Assembly: GCA_029844215.1 (NCBI GenBank)
Contig: JAQGDG010000151.1
Location: 124,001 to 188,000 of the forward strand
From: Przewalskia tangutica
Taxonomy: Eukaryota > Streptophyta > Magnoliopsida > Solanales > Solanaceae
DNA length: 64,000 nt
Reading direction: 5' to 3'
Shown here: one piece after another, positions 46,865 through 58,282 of the stretch
Layout of the letters: every line of letters begins with the position of its first letter
Numbering within the stretch: the stretch's first letter is position 1
The notes under the pieces: model-generated
What the model saw: only the letters and a program-made list of their open reading frames with translations
Told to the model about the DNA's origin: nothing
The model's database searches: none
Made by a program: the position numbers and the translations under genes

Positions 46865-47864
46865 TAATAGGAAGGATCTGACGGCGAGACTCGGCTAAGT
46901 CGATGGCGGGTTCATCACCTTACGACTATGCGCCTGCGGCGTGCCTATGATTAAGTGAAGCGATTGATCTGGTATATTCTTACCCCTACAGAGACTAGTT
47001 TGTTTTGATGTTATGATGATGTGCTTAGTATTATGTTGGGTTGGGTGTGGTAAAGTATGATTTAGAAGCACAGTTAGAAAAAGGGTAAGTGCGGGGGCGA
47101 GACAATTGTGAGCCTTAGAATTTATACGATTAGGACCTTGGATGCAAGGCCGTCTTGAGTGGGTGATTTTACGGTTAGTATTTATCGAAATACTTGAAAT
47201 GCGTGAAAAATATTGTGAGATAATTACATGAGGGGTGTGAGATGGAAGTGGTAGCTTTCGTGGCGTAAATTAGTAAGATTGTTCGGATCGGAAACAAGAG
47301 TTTGGCGCGTTTAGGGTCGGGTTGAGGGCCATTTGCGGGTCAACCGTAGCGAGAATGAGGTGGGGTCAGTTCGAGGTGGTCGCCGGTGGTAGGGTCCGCG
47401 AGGGTGCTAGGCCCAAGTTTAGGTAACCGTCGTGCGAGTTCGTGGATCGTTCAACGAGTCGGATCGTGAAGGCGGGGATGGCCTTAAAAGAATTTGAGGC
47501 GATAAGATGACCAAGTTTGGAGGTAGTGACTCGAGGTTTTGGAAAGCTGCAGCGATAGCGGAAATATGGTGCGTGTACTAGAGAGAGTTCGGTGTCTGCG
47601 AGAAGGTGCGACGAGTAAGAAAGGAAGCAAACATGTGTTAAGAGGATGGAAGTGATCATTTTTGTGAAGTGAAGGTGCGAGGAGAGTATCCTTTGGACCG
47701 GGAGTGAGAGTTAGTGTTGTTATACATCTTAGAGGTGATTCCTCGTTAGTTTGGATTTGGGTTTGTGGCGTATGTGATATTATGGCCATGTGTGGCATAA
47801 TTGGTTTTGTAAAGTATAGTAGTGAAGACTATCTGCGCGTGTGTGTTTTTGGAGACTTAGAAGG
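46865..47864 (+). other. B internal non-coding 3' region
   Basis: Follows the zinc knuckle without protease or reverse transcriptase motifs. Collinear with family A (GGTTCATCACCTTA, GGGTCGGGTTGAGG, GAGGGTGCTAGGCCC). No open frame of note. Confidence 0.65.
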
Positions 47865-47898
47865 AACATTCGGGATGAATGTTTCTAAGAGGAAAGAA
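47865..47898 (+). other. B hairpin and polypurine tract
   Basis: AACATTC-GGGAT-GAATGTT (47865-47883), then AAGAGGAAAGAA (47887-47898), directly before the 3' LTR. Confidence 0.85.
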
Positions 47899-48105
47899 TG
47901 TTACACCCAGTAGTTCGAGTATGTATGTGAGGGCGTGCGTGCGAGAATACGACATTAATATTGGAAAGAAAGAAAGATGTGATTTTTAAATGGAAAAGTT
48001 TCGAGTTTTGTGAAGGAAAAGGTTAGTTAATGGGAATTGGATTCCCAGTTTGGTATTTGGACTTCGTGGAATATTAGAAATTATGGAATTTTATTTAGAA
48101 TTGGT

Positions 48106-48385
48106 CACGTGGGGCCACGGGAGGAATTTCTGATTTTGTGGGGCCCACTTTGTTTTGAGATTTTGGCCTTTATGGATATTTTGGAAGATGAAATATTTTG
48201 GACGATAGAGGCGACACGTGTCACCCCTAGTTGGGCTAGGTTGGCCGATTTTCATGTGACAGTGGCGAGACAAGTGGCAAGTCTTGCAGATATTTTGTGT
48301 GGACAAGTGGCTTGTGGGTCCCACCACACTTGTCCCCAATCTCAACCACACACTTGCCTTCATCCATCCTTGGTTGTCTATATAT
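48106..48385 (+). promoter_or_regulatory. B 3' LTR promoter
   Basis: CACGTG at 48106-48111 and 48215-48220, TATATAT at 48379-48385. Confidence 0.6.
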
Positions 48386-49124
48386 GCACCCTTGGTTGAT
48401 GAAATCTTCCACTTAGATAATTCAAGACTTGAGAAATATTTCACTCCTCCCATACTCTCACTTGCTCTCGTCGACCACCACACTAACCAAACCTTGTCCA
48501 ATAATTCCTAAACTCTTAAGTGTTCTTCCCTAGTGTATTAGGAAGACTCTTAACCAAAAGATAGAAAAGATTTCACATTCCTAGCCACAAAAACCACCTT
48601 GGTCGAGAGCTCTTGGAGGGGAAAACCTAAGTGTCCTTCACTTGTTTGAGTTGGTTCTTGAAGAGATGATGGTGAGGAGCTTCTTAGGGTGATTTGTGGT
48701 GGTTTGTAACATAAAGATTGGAGCTAAGACTTGCTTGGAACGACATTAAGTTCTTGGATAGATTTTGGGCTATTTGAGGTAGTAAATCTTAACCTCTTTG
48801 TGAATTGGTCATTATACATATATTATAAGTATATTATGGAGTATATAATATATGGAGTAAGTTTGGAAAGAGTTGGATCTTGTTAACTTGTTAAAAGAAA
48901 GGATTGGCCGTTTGCCATTAAAATGGTAAAAACGTATCTTACTTGTGAAGAAGTAATTAACAAAGTAACTATAACTTATATTAAGATGGAATATAAGTTG
49001 GATGACTGATGAGTAATTTGGATAAGTAAAATGGACAAAGTTGGCCAGGACCCCAACTTAAGGGAATTGTATTTACTTTGGTATGTTACTTTGGTGTATT
49101 TACATTTACATTAAGGGAAGAGTG

Positions 49125-49290
49125 TTCAAACTCGTTCCGTTTGGGAGTGTGATACACTTTTTAATTATTGTTGTTATGAAGGCGTGATAGTAAACCGTTA
49201 CGGTTGGCGCGTAATCCCTTCTTTTACTTATTGTTGTTATGAAGGCGTGATAGTAAACGCGTTACCGTTTGGCGTGTAATCCCCTTCTTT
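49125..49290 (+). repeat. B 3' LTR 65-bp repeat, 3 copies
   Basis: Counterpart of 43375-43620 with one unit fewer. Confidence 0.85.
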
Positions 49291-50486
49291 ATGTTGTTTA
49301 ATTATTACGCCTTATATATGGCATATAATTACGGTTATTCGCCTTGGAGAAAGATGGAAAAGTGAGTAAAAATGGGAAGTCTTGATTTTCCGTAGAATTA
49401 GAGGGCTTTTTATTGGTATAAGTCTTCAATGGTAAGAAAGGTTTGATAAAAGTACTATGACCGTTTTAGGAGTGGAGTACTACGTGTGGCGTGATCTACT
49501 TGTCTTAAGGAGTAGCCGACGGGTTGAAGTACTTGGAGCGTTTTGCTATTTGTCGATAATCGTCGCGAGGTATGTGAACCTCTTCCTATCTTTTCTAGCA
49601 TGATGTTTTGTAAACTATGTAGTACGGTAGACGTACATGTGCTAAATGAATTTGGTTGGTTTAAAACATTAGTGTTATAATAGCTTTATGGGAAGTTAGT
49701 TATAACGACTTTATGTAGGTAAAAGAATGGTTTATTGATTTTAGAAGTTAAGAGACTTGATCTTAAAAGATAAGAGACTTAACTTAATTGAATTGATATG
49801 AAAGTTGTTAAGAAGTCTGAAACCTCATTCGTGAGTAATGAGTACTTGGTTTTTAAAGAATAATGTTTTACTGATTTCGTAAATGAGAATAAGTGTCGAA
49901 CAAACCACTGCAGCGTTATCAAAGGAAAATGTATTGACAAATAACTAATTGTTATTAAAACCAGTAGAAACCTTCATCTGCATAGAAGCTAAGATAAGAC
50001 AAAATTGTATTACATTTCCTAGATCATGGCTGCTGTGATAAGCTTGTTAAACAAGAATAAACTGCTCACACATAAGACATATGTTACTCAATTGTTTTAA
50101 AAGAGATTAAGACTATGAGTTATGAAACCTTTCTAAAATAAGAGACTTGAGCATTTGAAATTAGGCAAACTTGAACGTTTGGAAAATAATGTTGTTACTT
50201 GATTTTAAAAACAAAGTGTTCTGGTTTACAAAAAAAATGTGAGTCACTCTGTTTTTAATACTACGGGTATCGGGTGACCTTTATAAAAGAATTGGATCTT
50301 TTTAAAGAATTTAACGTACGTAATACTTTGGGGGCTAGAATCTGGCCTTCGGCATAAAATGGAAGTACTTCAAGTTGTGTGTAACTTGCCTATGTTTGCG
50401 TGTGATAGCCTTGTTGTGCAAATCTTGTATTTCTATACCACCGCGTCTCGATGGAGGCGGTGATCTGTTTTGTATGATTCTTTATC

Positions 50487-50700
50487 GAGTCCCGTGGGAT
50501 GGTAGACACGTATTCCACGATTCTTTATCGAGTCCCATGGGATGGGCGAGACACGTATTCCACGATTCTTTATCGAGTCCCGTGGGATGGGCGAGACATG
50601 TATTCCACGATTCTTTATCGAGTCCCGTGTGATGGGCGAGACATATTCCACACAGTTCTTTATCGAGTCCCGTGGGATGGGCGAGACACGTATTCCACGA
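50487..50700 (+). repeat. B 3' LTR 45-bp tandem repeat, 5 copies
   Basis: Five copies of the CGAGTCCCGTGGGATGGGCG unit, matching 44814-45035. Confidence 0.9.
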
Positions 50701-50713
50701 TTTATACCTGAAC

Positions 50714-52418
50714 TATTATACCGTATTTCCAGGTATATGCGTGAAAGTTTAGCCTTAGTTAGGCATTATGGGCGAAAAAGTTTGTGCACAACTCACTAAA
50801 AGAATCGTTTTTAAATGAAGCGTTTTACTAAACTCGCGTAGGGTAAATTAGGCTATGTCATTTATAATTTTTGCGGATTTTTCCGAGAGATGAAATATTT
50901 TGGACCAACGGGAGGGTGACACTTGTCACCCTCATTGGACGGCAAAATGGGTCATTGGTGGCACGTGTTTTGTGCCTTCTCCTTAGTCAAGGAGTTGGTA
51001 GGATATTTGTGTAGTAGATGGATAAGGACACTTGCCTAAATCTCCATCTTACACTTGCCTAGCACTTGGCTTCATCTTGGCCATTGGTTGGCCATTTCTT
51101 GACCTATAAATACCCCCCTTAAGATGAAGAGTTCTTCATCCACAAATCAATTTCCAAGTCTTGAAAAATCCCTCCCCTCTTGTAGTGTTTCGTCCAAACA
51201 CTTCCCACTCCCTTGTGAAGGCCTTGGCGAAACACCCCCTCTAGCCTAGTAGTCTGGCGAAACCTACCCCCTTCATTGGTAGAAATGTTGTCTTCCAAGT
51301 ATAGTTACTATTCCTAAAATACCTAGCCCAAATCCTTAGTACTTAGTAGAAGTTGTGAAGAACTTCTAAGGGTTCTGGAGCTATCGGGCGTACAAATTAG
51401 GAGCTAAACCTTGCTCGGGATCGCGTTTTTACTTGGATAATTTTGGGCTTATCGAGGTAAATAATCTTAACCTTCTTTTGTATTAGAGAATACATCTTTG
51501 TAGAAGTATTGGAATAAGTATAAAATACTTAGAAGGATATTCAGAATAGAATTGGCTGTTATCACGATAGAAGGGTTTAAAGAAGAATAATTGAACTATA
51601 CTTACTTAGAATTTGTTTTCACTGATGGACTTGAGTAGCTCGACGGGTGGGAAGTCTTTGCCCAATTTTCCATAGAATAGAGAACCCTCTACTTAGAATC
51701 TGTTTCTGAGAATAGTCTAGACGTTGATAGGCGTGTTGACTATTATAGGTGATTCTGCTTGTAGCGACATATTCGACTTGGCGGTGGATTTCGCGAGAAG
51801 GTATGTGATTCTTCTATACTCTTAAGCATGATATTTTAAATATATACATAGTACGGTAGGCGTGCAGTGTTAAGCGAATAATAATTACGGCAATGTCTTT
51901 TGACTTAAGCTGAATAATAACTACGGCAATGTCTTTTGACTTAAGCTGAATAATAAAGATCTTGAAGCATTTCAAAGAATCTTGAATCATTTTTAACGGA
52001 AGAAAGCAGTTGGTTTTAAACAAAAGCTTAAGAGTTATACTAGCTTTATGGGAAGTTAGGTATAACAACTTAAGAAAGATAAAAAAGCTGTTTACTTATT
52101 TGCTTATAAAAACCTTGTATTGATTTACGTAAGGTGTAGTAAGATTGATTGATAAATAGACATATTATGATGCTACGTGTGTTAGTGTCTTGTGATGTTG
52201 TGAAAGGGTCATTCTTGTGTGCTTACGTTGCTAAGCGGTAAGTCGGTTGTCTTGTTATTATATCACCTACCCCGACTTGTTATCACAGGGCTTGCCACCC
52301 GATGCGGTCTATCGGCTATGCGATCTGTGTGACTATGCGGGCTGCGGGAGTTCGAGTTGATCATTCGGGTGTTTTAGCCCGATCGGGGATGCCCTATGCG
52401 ATGCAATGTGACTATCTT
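50714..52418 (+). mobile_element. Element C 5' LTR, 5' part
   Basis: Starts TATTATACCGTATTTCCAGG, a one-base variant of the usual TGTTATACC, directly inside the B 3' LTR. It matches solo C (27850) in the promoter region but lacks about 700 bp of the middle, including the AAAACCAGTAGAAAC block. It is cut at 52418 by E2 and resumes at 62027. Confidence 0.82.
50920..51112 (+). promoter_or_regulatory. C 5' LTR promoter
   Basis: CACTTG (50920-50925) at the G-box position, within GACACTTGTC as in solo C. TATAAATA at 51105-51112. Confidence 0.6.
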
Positions 52419-55400
52419 TGTTATACCCGTAGTTCGAGGTATGTATGCGAGGGCGTGCGTGCGAGAATCAGAAAGATTGGAAAGGAAGAAAGAGCGATTT
52501 TCCACGGAAAAGTTTAGGTTTTGTGAAGGAAAAAGGTTCGTTAATGGGGTGGATTCCCAGTTTGGTATTCGGACTTCTGGAATATTAGAGAATTATGGAA
52601 TTTTATTTTGGAAATGGTCACGTGGGGCCCGGGAGAAATTCTGATTTTGTAGAACCAGCTTTGTTTTGAATTTTGGCCATTGTGGATATTTTGGAAGATG
52701 TTTTATTTTGGGCCAATAGAAGGGTGACACGTGTCACCCCGCCTAAATGGCTTGGCGATTGGCATTTGTCTTGGCCAGGTTAAGTCGTTTTCGATGAAGC
52801 GTTTTACATAACTGCGAAGGGAAAATTCGGCTATGTCTTTTCTTATTTTTGCGGATTTTTCCGAGAGGCGAACATTTTGGACCAACGAGAGGCGGCGCAG
52901 CACTCTCATTGGTGGGCAAGGTGGGCGGTACTTGGGCGAAATGGGGATGTCAGTGGTAGATATTTTGGTAGATATTTGTGAGGTTTTAAGGAGTAGGGAC
53001 TAGGGGGCACTTGGGCATATCTTGGCCCTACACTTGTGTAACACTTGGCTCGATCTTGGCCATTGGTTGGCCTTGGCTTGTGCTATAAATACCCTCTCCT
53101 TTGATGAATTCTTCATCCGTTCCTAAATGTTTCTAAGTGTAAAATCCTCTCCCTCACTTGTGTTGAGTTCGGCGGGCCTCCCCACTTGTGGCGAGAGCAC
53201 CCCACTCTAGGGGTGCTAGCGAAGTAGTGCCCACTCCTAGAGTTGCTAGCCAGTAGGGTACCCACTAACTAGTTGTTTTCGTATAATACCCCACTTTTTG
53301 TGGTGTAGAAATACTCTCAAGTATTGTTATAATGCCCAAATTACCTTAGCCAAATACCTTGTAGTATTCTAAGGTTATACCTATCTGAAAAGCCGGAAAT
53401 ACTATTATACTTCCGTCGATCCAAACCAAAACCACAGGAAAATCTCCGTAGTCAGTTGGAGTATTGTGTAGAAGTTGGTTAGAACTTCTAAGGGTGGTTT
53501 AGAGCGGGTTGGGCGCTCGGAGTTGGAGCTAAACTTTGCTAAGGATCGACATTAAACTCGGATAATTATGGGCTTATCGAGGTAATTATCTTGCCCACTG
53601 TTGTAATTAGAAATTACATGTTGTTAGATTATATAGTTGAAGTATACTATATATAGTCTTGAGCGTAGTTATCGTGATGTCTTTTGACTTAAGCTGAATA
53701 ATACTTTCGTGATGTCTTGCGACTTAAGCTGAATTTAAGAAAATCTTGGTAATTACTTAGAATGTATTACAGTGGACTTGTGTAGTAGTGCAGTGGAGTA
53801 GAATTGTAGTTAGGGTTAGATGTATAACCCAGGTTGGCTTGGTAGCGGCCGTGAAGGAGGAGATTTCTGTTGTTGCGGGGAGAGTCTTTGAATTTTACGT
53901 AGAATGTTCTCGATAAGATCTTAATGTTAATAAAGCGCCTTGTGGCCTTATAGGTTGAAGTACTACGTGTGGCGCGTTACTTGGCTTTAGGAGTAGCCGA
54001 GCGGTTGGGAGTACTTGGGCGTTTTGCTATTAGTCGATACTCGTCGCGAGGTATGTGAACCTCTTCCTATCTCTTCTAGCATGATATGTGTGAACTATGT
54101 AGTGCGGTGAGCGTCGTGTGCTAAATGTGTTTGAGTGGTTTAAAACATAAAGTGTTATAACGGCTTTATGGGAAGTTGGTTATAACGACTTTATGTTAGT
54201 AAGAAAATACATGTGGTTTTAAAAGGTAAGCGATTTGAACTTTAAGCGGCTTGTTATATGATAAGAAAGAACTTGAAGTATTTCAAAAGATTTTGAATCA
54301 TTTTGAAAGGAGAAGTAATACTTGGTGTTTGAAAACTTAAGAGTTATACTAGCTTTATGGGAAGTTAGGTATAACGGCTTAAGAATGCTTTCTTGATTTG
54401 GAAATCGAATGTGTATCGACAAACCAACTGCGGCGTTAATAAAAGGAAATGTTTTGAATAATTAAGTATTATTAAAACCGGTAGAAACTTCCATCTGCAT
54501 AGAAGCTAAGATGAGACAAAATGATATTTCCTAGATCATGGTTCTTTGTAATAAGATTGTTATAAACAAGAATATCTACTCACATATAAGGCTTATGTTT
54601 CTCAGATTGTTTAAAGAGAATTATATTCTTAAATGAATAAAACTATGAACTCTGAAACCTTTCTAAAATAAGAAAGCGTGAACATTTGATATTAGGCAAA
54701 CTTGGGCGTTTGAAAAATAATGTTGTTACTTGATTTTACAAAGGTAAGAGTTTTAGTTTTCTTAAAAGGATAGTCACTCTATTTTATACTACGGGTATTG
54801 TGTGACTTATGTGAAGAAAAGCAGATCTTTTAAAGATTTAATGTGTGAAGTACTTTGGGGTTAGATACAGAACTTGTTAGTAGAAAGTACCTTGTGTGAA
54901 TACTATTGTATTGGTTCGTGATAGCCTTGTAAATACTTTCTTGTTGATTTGAGAAGTAAACATGTTGGGATGCTCGTGTGTTAGTGTCTTGTGATGTTAG
55001 TGTAAAGGGGTTTTCCTCATTGCGCTTAAAGTTGTTTGACTATCGGTAGTTATGTTGGTATTGTACCACTCGCCTTGACTTGTGTTCGGGGTTAAGGCGC
55101 CTCCGTGCGGGGTAGACTTCGGCGATGCAGGACCGTGATTGAGAATACCTGCATGCGGGTCGGGGATCCATGCGGGCTCACGGGAGCTCGAGTTAGTGTC
55201 GCGGCCCTTGTGGTCATGCGGTCGCTTGTGGCGTGCGGACTGCGAGTCGGGGCGATCTTGGGAGTAGCTACCCTCGATGCGGGGTTATACCTCATGCGGG
55301 CCTATCGGCGGCCTATGCGGGCTGCGGAGAGTTCGAGGCTAGGCGCGCATTTGATCTGCAGGCGAGTGACGGCTTTTATCATGTGGCGATGCAGGCGGAT

Positions 55401-56156
55401 ATCATGACACGACTTATGACCTTGTTGAGTGCGTGGGTGTTAGTAGTCGGCTATGCCTTCGTGCCTTACCTGCCGTTTTATTAGGACACAGTGGGACACG
55501 GTGTTCATGTATTCCTTGGTGCTTGTATATCATAAAGCTGGCGGTGAGGAAGGTATTCCACGAACACGATTGATGTGGTGGGCGTGAGACCCGTTGTTAA
55601 ATTGAGTGATGGCGGAGGCGTGAGTCACGACTTGACATATGCTTATTTATGGTGAAGCGTAGTTTGGTTATCATACGTGTCTCTGCTTTGTATAGACTAC
55701 TATGATTTCATTCTGATATTTATTTTTAGTTTCACATACTTTTTGTTGTCTTGACCTCGCCCGAAGTGCGTTCATCCGCGAGTAAAGGTACACGATCGTT
55801 GATCCTCGCTCTTAGGGTCACATTCGACTTTTAGGAAGCTCCGTTTCTCGGAGGCTTATCTTAGTATAGTCCCTGTTGTTGTAGGTGCTTACATTCGGGG
55901 TATGGCGGAACACTGTCCGTCGTTGTTATCGTATCATTTCTTAGAAGTGCAGTAATCTTGTTGTGGCGGGGTTTGTAAAAGGATTAAAGCGTTCATTTGT
56001 AAAAGTGGTTATTTATATATCTTGAAAGGCAAGTTTTCCTCAGTTCTTGTTTTGTACTTCACTTGTTCATGTATGTGTTTTATGTTCACTGATTACTACG
56101 ATGTTGTGTCACTAGGGTGCGGGGTAAGGCACGATCCGGGCCGGGCAGTCGTGACA
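52419..56156 (+). mobile_element. E2 5' LTR
   Basis: Same A/C mosaic as E1, with the switch near 52770. It ends GGGCAGTCGTGACA. It contains the GC-rich TATGCGG/CATGCGG block near 55100-55400. Confidence 0.9.
52619..53091 (+). promoter_or_regulatory. E2 5' LTR promoter
   Basis: CACGTG at 52619-52624 and 52728-52733 (GACACGTGTC), TATAAATA at 53084-53091. Confidence 0.6.
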
Positions 56157-56160
56157 AAAG

Positions 56161-56171
56161 TGGTATCGAGC
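56161..56171 (+). other. E2 primer-binding site
   Basis: TGGTATCGAGC, identical to E1 and B. Confidence 0.8.
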
Positions 56172-56362
56172 GATTAATCCTCGGAAAGTGTCTGAGGCCG
56201 TATCGATGAAGTCTTGATTATCGGTGTGTTGTGCACCACGCCCGATGTCGAGGAGGCTATAGGATATTTAGGATTGGTTTCTATTCTTCTCACTCACGAG
56301 TCGTGCCTTAGAGGCGTGTTTTAAGTTGGACCCTCTAAGCGTATTTCTTTCCGCTTACCGTT

Positions 56363-56810
56363 ATGCCTCGCGTAGGAGCCGGGCGGGAGGGCAAAGCGGC
56401 CGAGGAGGCTGCGAGTAGAATCTGAGAGTCACGAGGGCCTGAGCCCAAATCATTACCTAGGGTAGTGCCGTTCGGGATTTCTGCGGCGTCGCTGGCGTGA
56501 GTTTAAGCGTGGCGGCGGCGGTTCCTCTGCGGCCATGATATGTGAACCCGGTTCCACGGCCAGAGCGAGAATATAGATTGCAAAGAGGCAACCTGTTACT
56601 AGCCATGGATTTGGCTACGGAGATTATCTGATGTACCGCGAGTCTTGATGACTACCTAAGAAAGGGTTGTGCGAAGTAATTCTTGATTGGGCTTGAGCAT
56701 GGCACGTATGCGGGCTTATGCGCGTGAGCAAAGCGTAGAGATCGGCGGGTTAACCAAGGGCGAGAAGAGGGCGGGCGTGAGTCCGGTAACTTTCAAGGTG
56801 AGTATACCTT
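56363..56810 (+). pseudogene. gag: Heavily deleted gag of E2
   Basis: Starts at ATG 56363 with MPRVGAGREGKAAEEAASRI, then a stop. A second open run from 56699 starts MARMRAYAREQSVEIGGLTK and ends in TFKVSIP. As in E1, the capsid core and zinc knuckle are missing. Confidence 0.65.
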
Positions 56811-57274
56811 AAGTGCTATGTTACGATAGCGGTGTGTTAGTTGTGATTAGAAATCATGGTGGGTTAGCAAGTAAGATTTTGGAGGATAGAAAGTGTGAGC
56901 CTTAGAGCTTTATACGCAAAGACCTTAGAGGTAAGGCCGTCTCGGGTAAAGGCGTATGTTTATGTTTGACCCTTATAGGAGTGCATAGTGCGTGGTGTGT
57001 TTGGGGATAGGTCCTAAGTAGTGTGAAATGAAGAGGGTGGTTGAGCTAAGAAGACCGCTAGGTTTTAAGTAACGTGTTTAGTAAGATTGTTCCCGGGAGA
57101 TGGTATTTTGCGCCTTGCGGTCGGGTTGAGGCTACGTGCGGAGTCAACCGCGGCGAGTTTAATGCGAAGTCGGTTGGGGTGGTCGCCTTGTGGTAGTAAG
57201 TCATGAGGTGTTAGGCCCAAGTTTAGTTAACCAGCGTCTGAGTTCGTGGATGCGTTCGGCCGGTGGTGGGCGAT
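56811..57274 (+). other. E2 internal non-coding region
   Basis: Collinear with E1 15131-15590. No open frame of note. Confidence 0.6.
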
Positions 57275-57945
57275 GAAGCAGCCAGTGTTGTTCTTGATCG
57301 GGACCGTTCACTTGCGATGTTGATTTATCGAGAAAGGTTGTAAAGTGCGCAGGTGCCTACCTTCACCTTATAATGACAGTGGAGCCAGTTCGGCTGTTTT
57401 GTTTACGAAAGTCCTACGAGCGGGGTTAAGAACTTCAGTGAGTCTCGAATCGCGTTCGCCCTCGGGCGGTCGCGTGGATTTGAGGTAGTTGTGAGATTGT
57501 TGTCTCTGTGGAGGAGGCGTTTGAGCTACCATTTCGGTGTTCGGATGTCGCCTTATGAAGCCTTGCGAGCGGAAGTGTAAGTTGCGGTCGATTGGTTCGA
57601 TGTTGGCGGGGTTGAATAGTTGGTTGAGCTTGTTCCAATTTGTGGATAGTGAAGCTTGTCTAGAAGAAGTTACAGCGGCTCGGAGAATCGGGCGGATAAT
57701 GTCGGCGGCGCTTAGAGTTGAGTTGACGGTCGGTCTTCTTGAAAGTACCACCGGACAGTGTGGCGAGTTTTGAAGCGAAGGAACTTAGCCGAGTTACTTT
57801 GGGCCTTTGTGAGTTCATGTGAAGAATAGGCGGGTTGCCTATATGTTAGCATTTGCCGTCCGACTTAGGAGGAAGGGCGTCCGGTCTTTCGTATTGTTAT
57901 GTTAGGAAAGTATCGAAGATCCGTCCGAATGTTCCCGATTAATGA
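57275..57945 (+). other. E-specific extra internal segment (E2 copy)
   Basis: Counterpart of 15591-16245. The + strand is open from 57537 to 57773 and reads LEEVTAARRIGRIMSAALRV followed by ELTVGLLESTTG, which is rich in Leu, Glu, Arg and Ala, as in a coiled coil. E1 does not keep this frame throughout. No known family recognised. Confidence 0.4.
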
Positions 57946-58247
57946 TGACCTCGTTAGAGATAGTAACCCGAGTTTTGGATACTAAAGCGATGCTCGAAAT
58001 ATGGTAAGAATTAGTGTCTGACGACGGTGATCGCGTGCGGCCGGTACAATTTGTTGGTTCGTTGGAGCACGGCTCGAGACAAAGTGACAAAAGTAGAATT
58101 ATTTTTGGTGATGTAAGAGGTGTTTCCTCGAGGAATTGGATGGAGGTAATTTGCGGGGGTATTTCTGTGGCCAGCTGTGGCAGGATTGTTTCGTAAGTAT
58201 AGTAGTGAAGACTATACTGGCGCGCGTTCGTTTTGAGACTTAGAAGG

Positions 58248-58282
58248 AACATTCGGGACGAATGTTTCTAAGGAGGGGAGAA
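58248..58282 (+). other. E2 hairpin and polypurine tract
   Basis: AACATTC-GGGAC-GAATGTT (58248-58266), then AAGGAGGGGAGAA (58270-58282). A second hairpin, GTATAGT-AGTGAAG-ACTATAC, lies just upstream near 58197-58217. Confidence 0.85.

Larger units (their letters stand above)
42177..50713 (+). mobile_element. Family B retrotransposon, 3' LTR cut by element C
   Basis: 5' LTR 42177-45640 (3464 bp), internal region 45641-47898 (2258 bp), 3' LTR from 47899, cut at 50713. The left flank TTATG (42172-42176) should be the TSD; the right copy is outside the window. It carries a nearly full-length but frameshifted gag and no pol. Confidence 0.9.
47899..50713 (+). mobile_element. Family B 3' LTR, 5' part
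   Basis: Collinear with the 5' LTR from TGTTACACCCAGTAGTTCG to TTTATACCTGAAC, then cut by element C. The missing end should start near GACTGCCGACAGTGAGG. Confidence 0.9.

Noticed and set aside
57368..57751. Minus-strand frame of 127 codons in the E internal (and 15835-16065)
   Set aside because: It runs opposite to the element, differs in frame between E1 and E2, and shadows the + strand segment.
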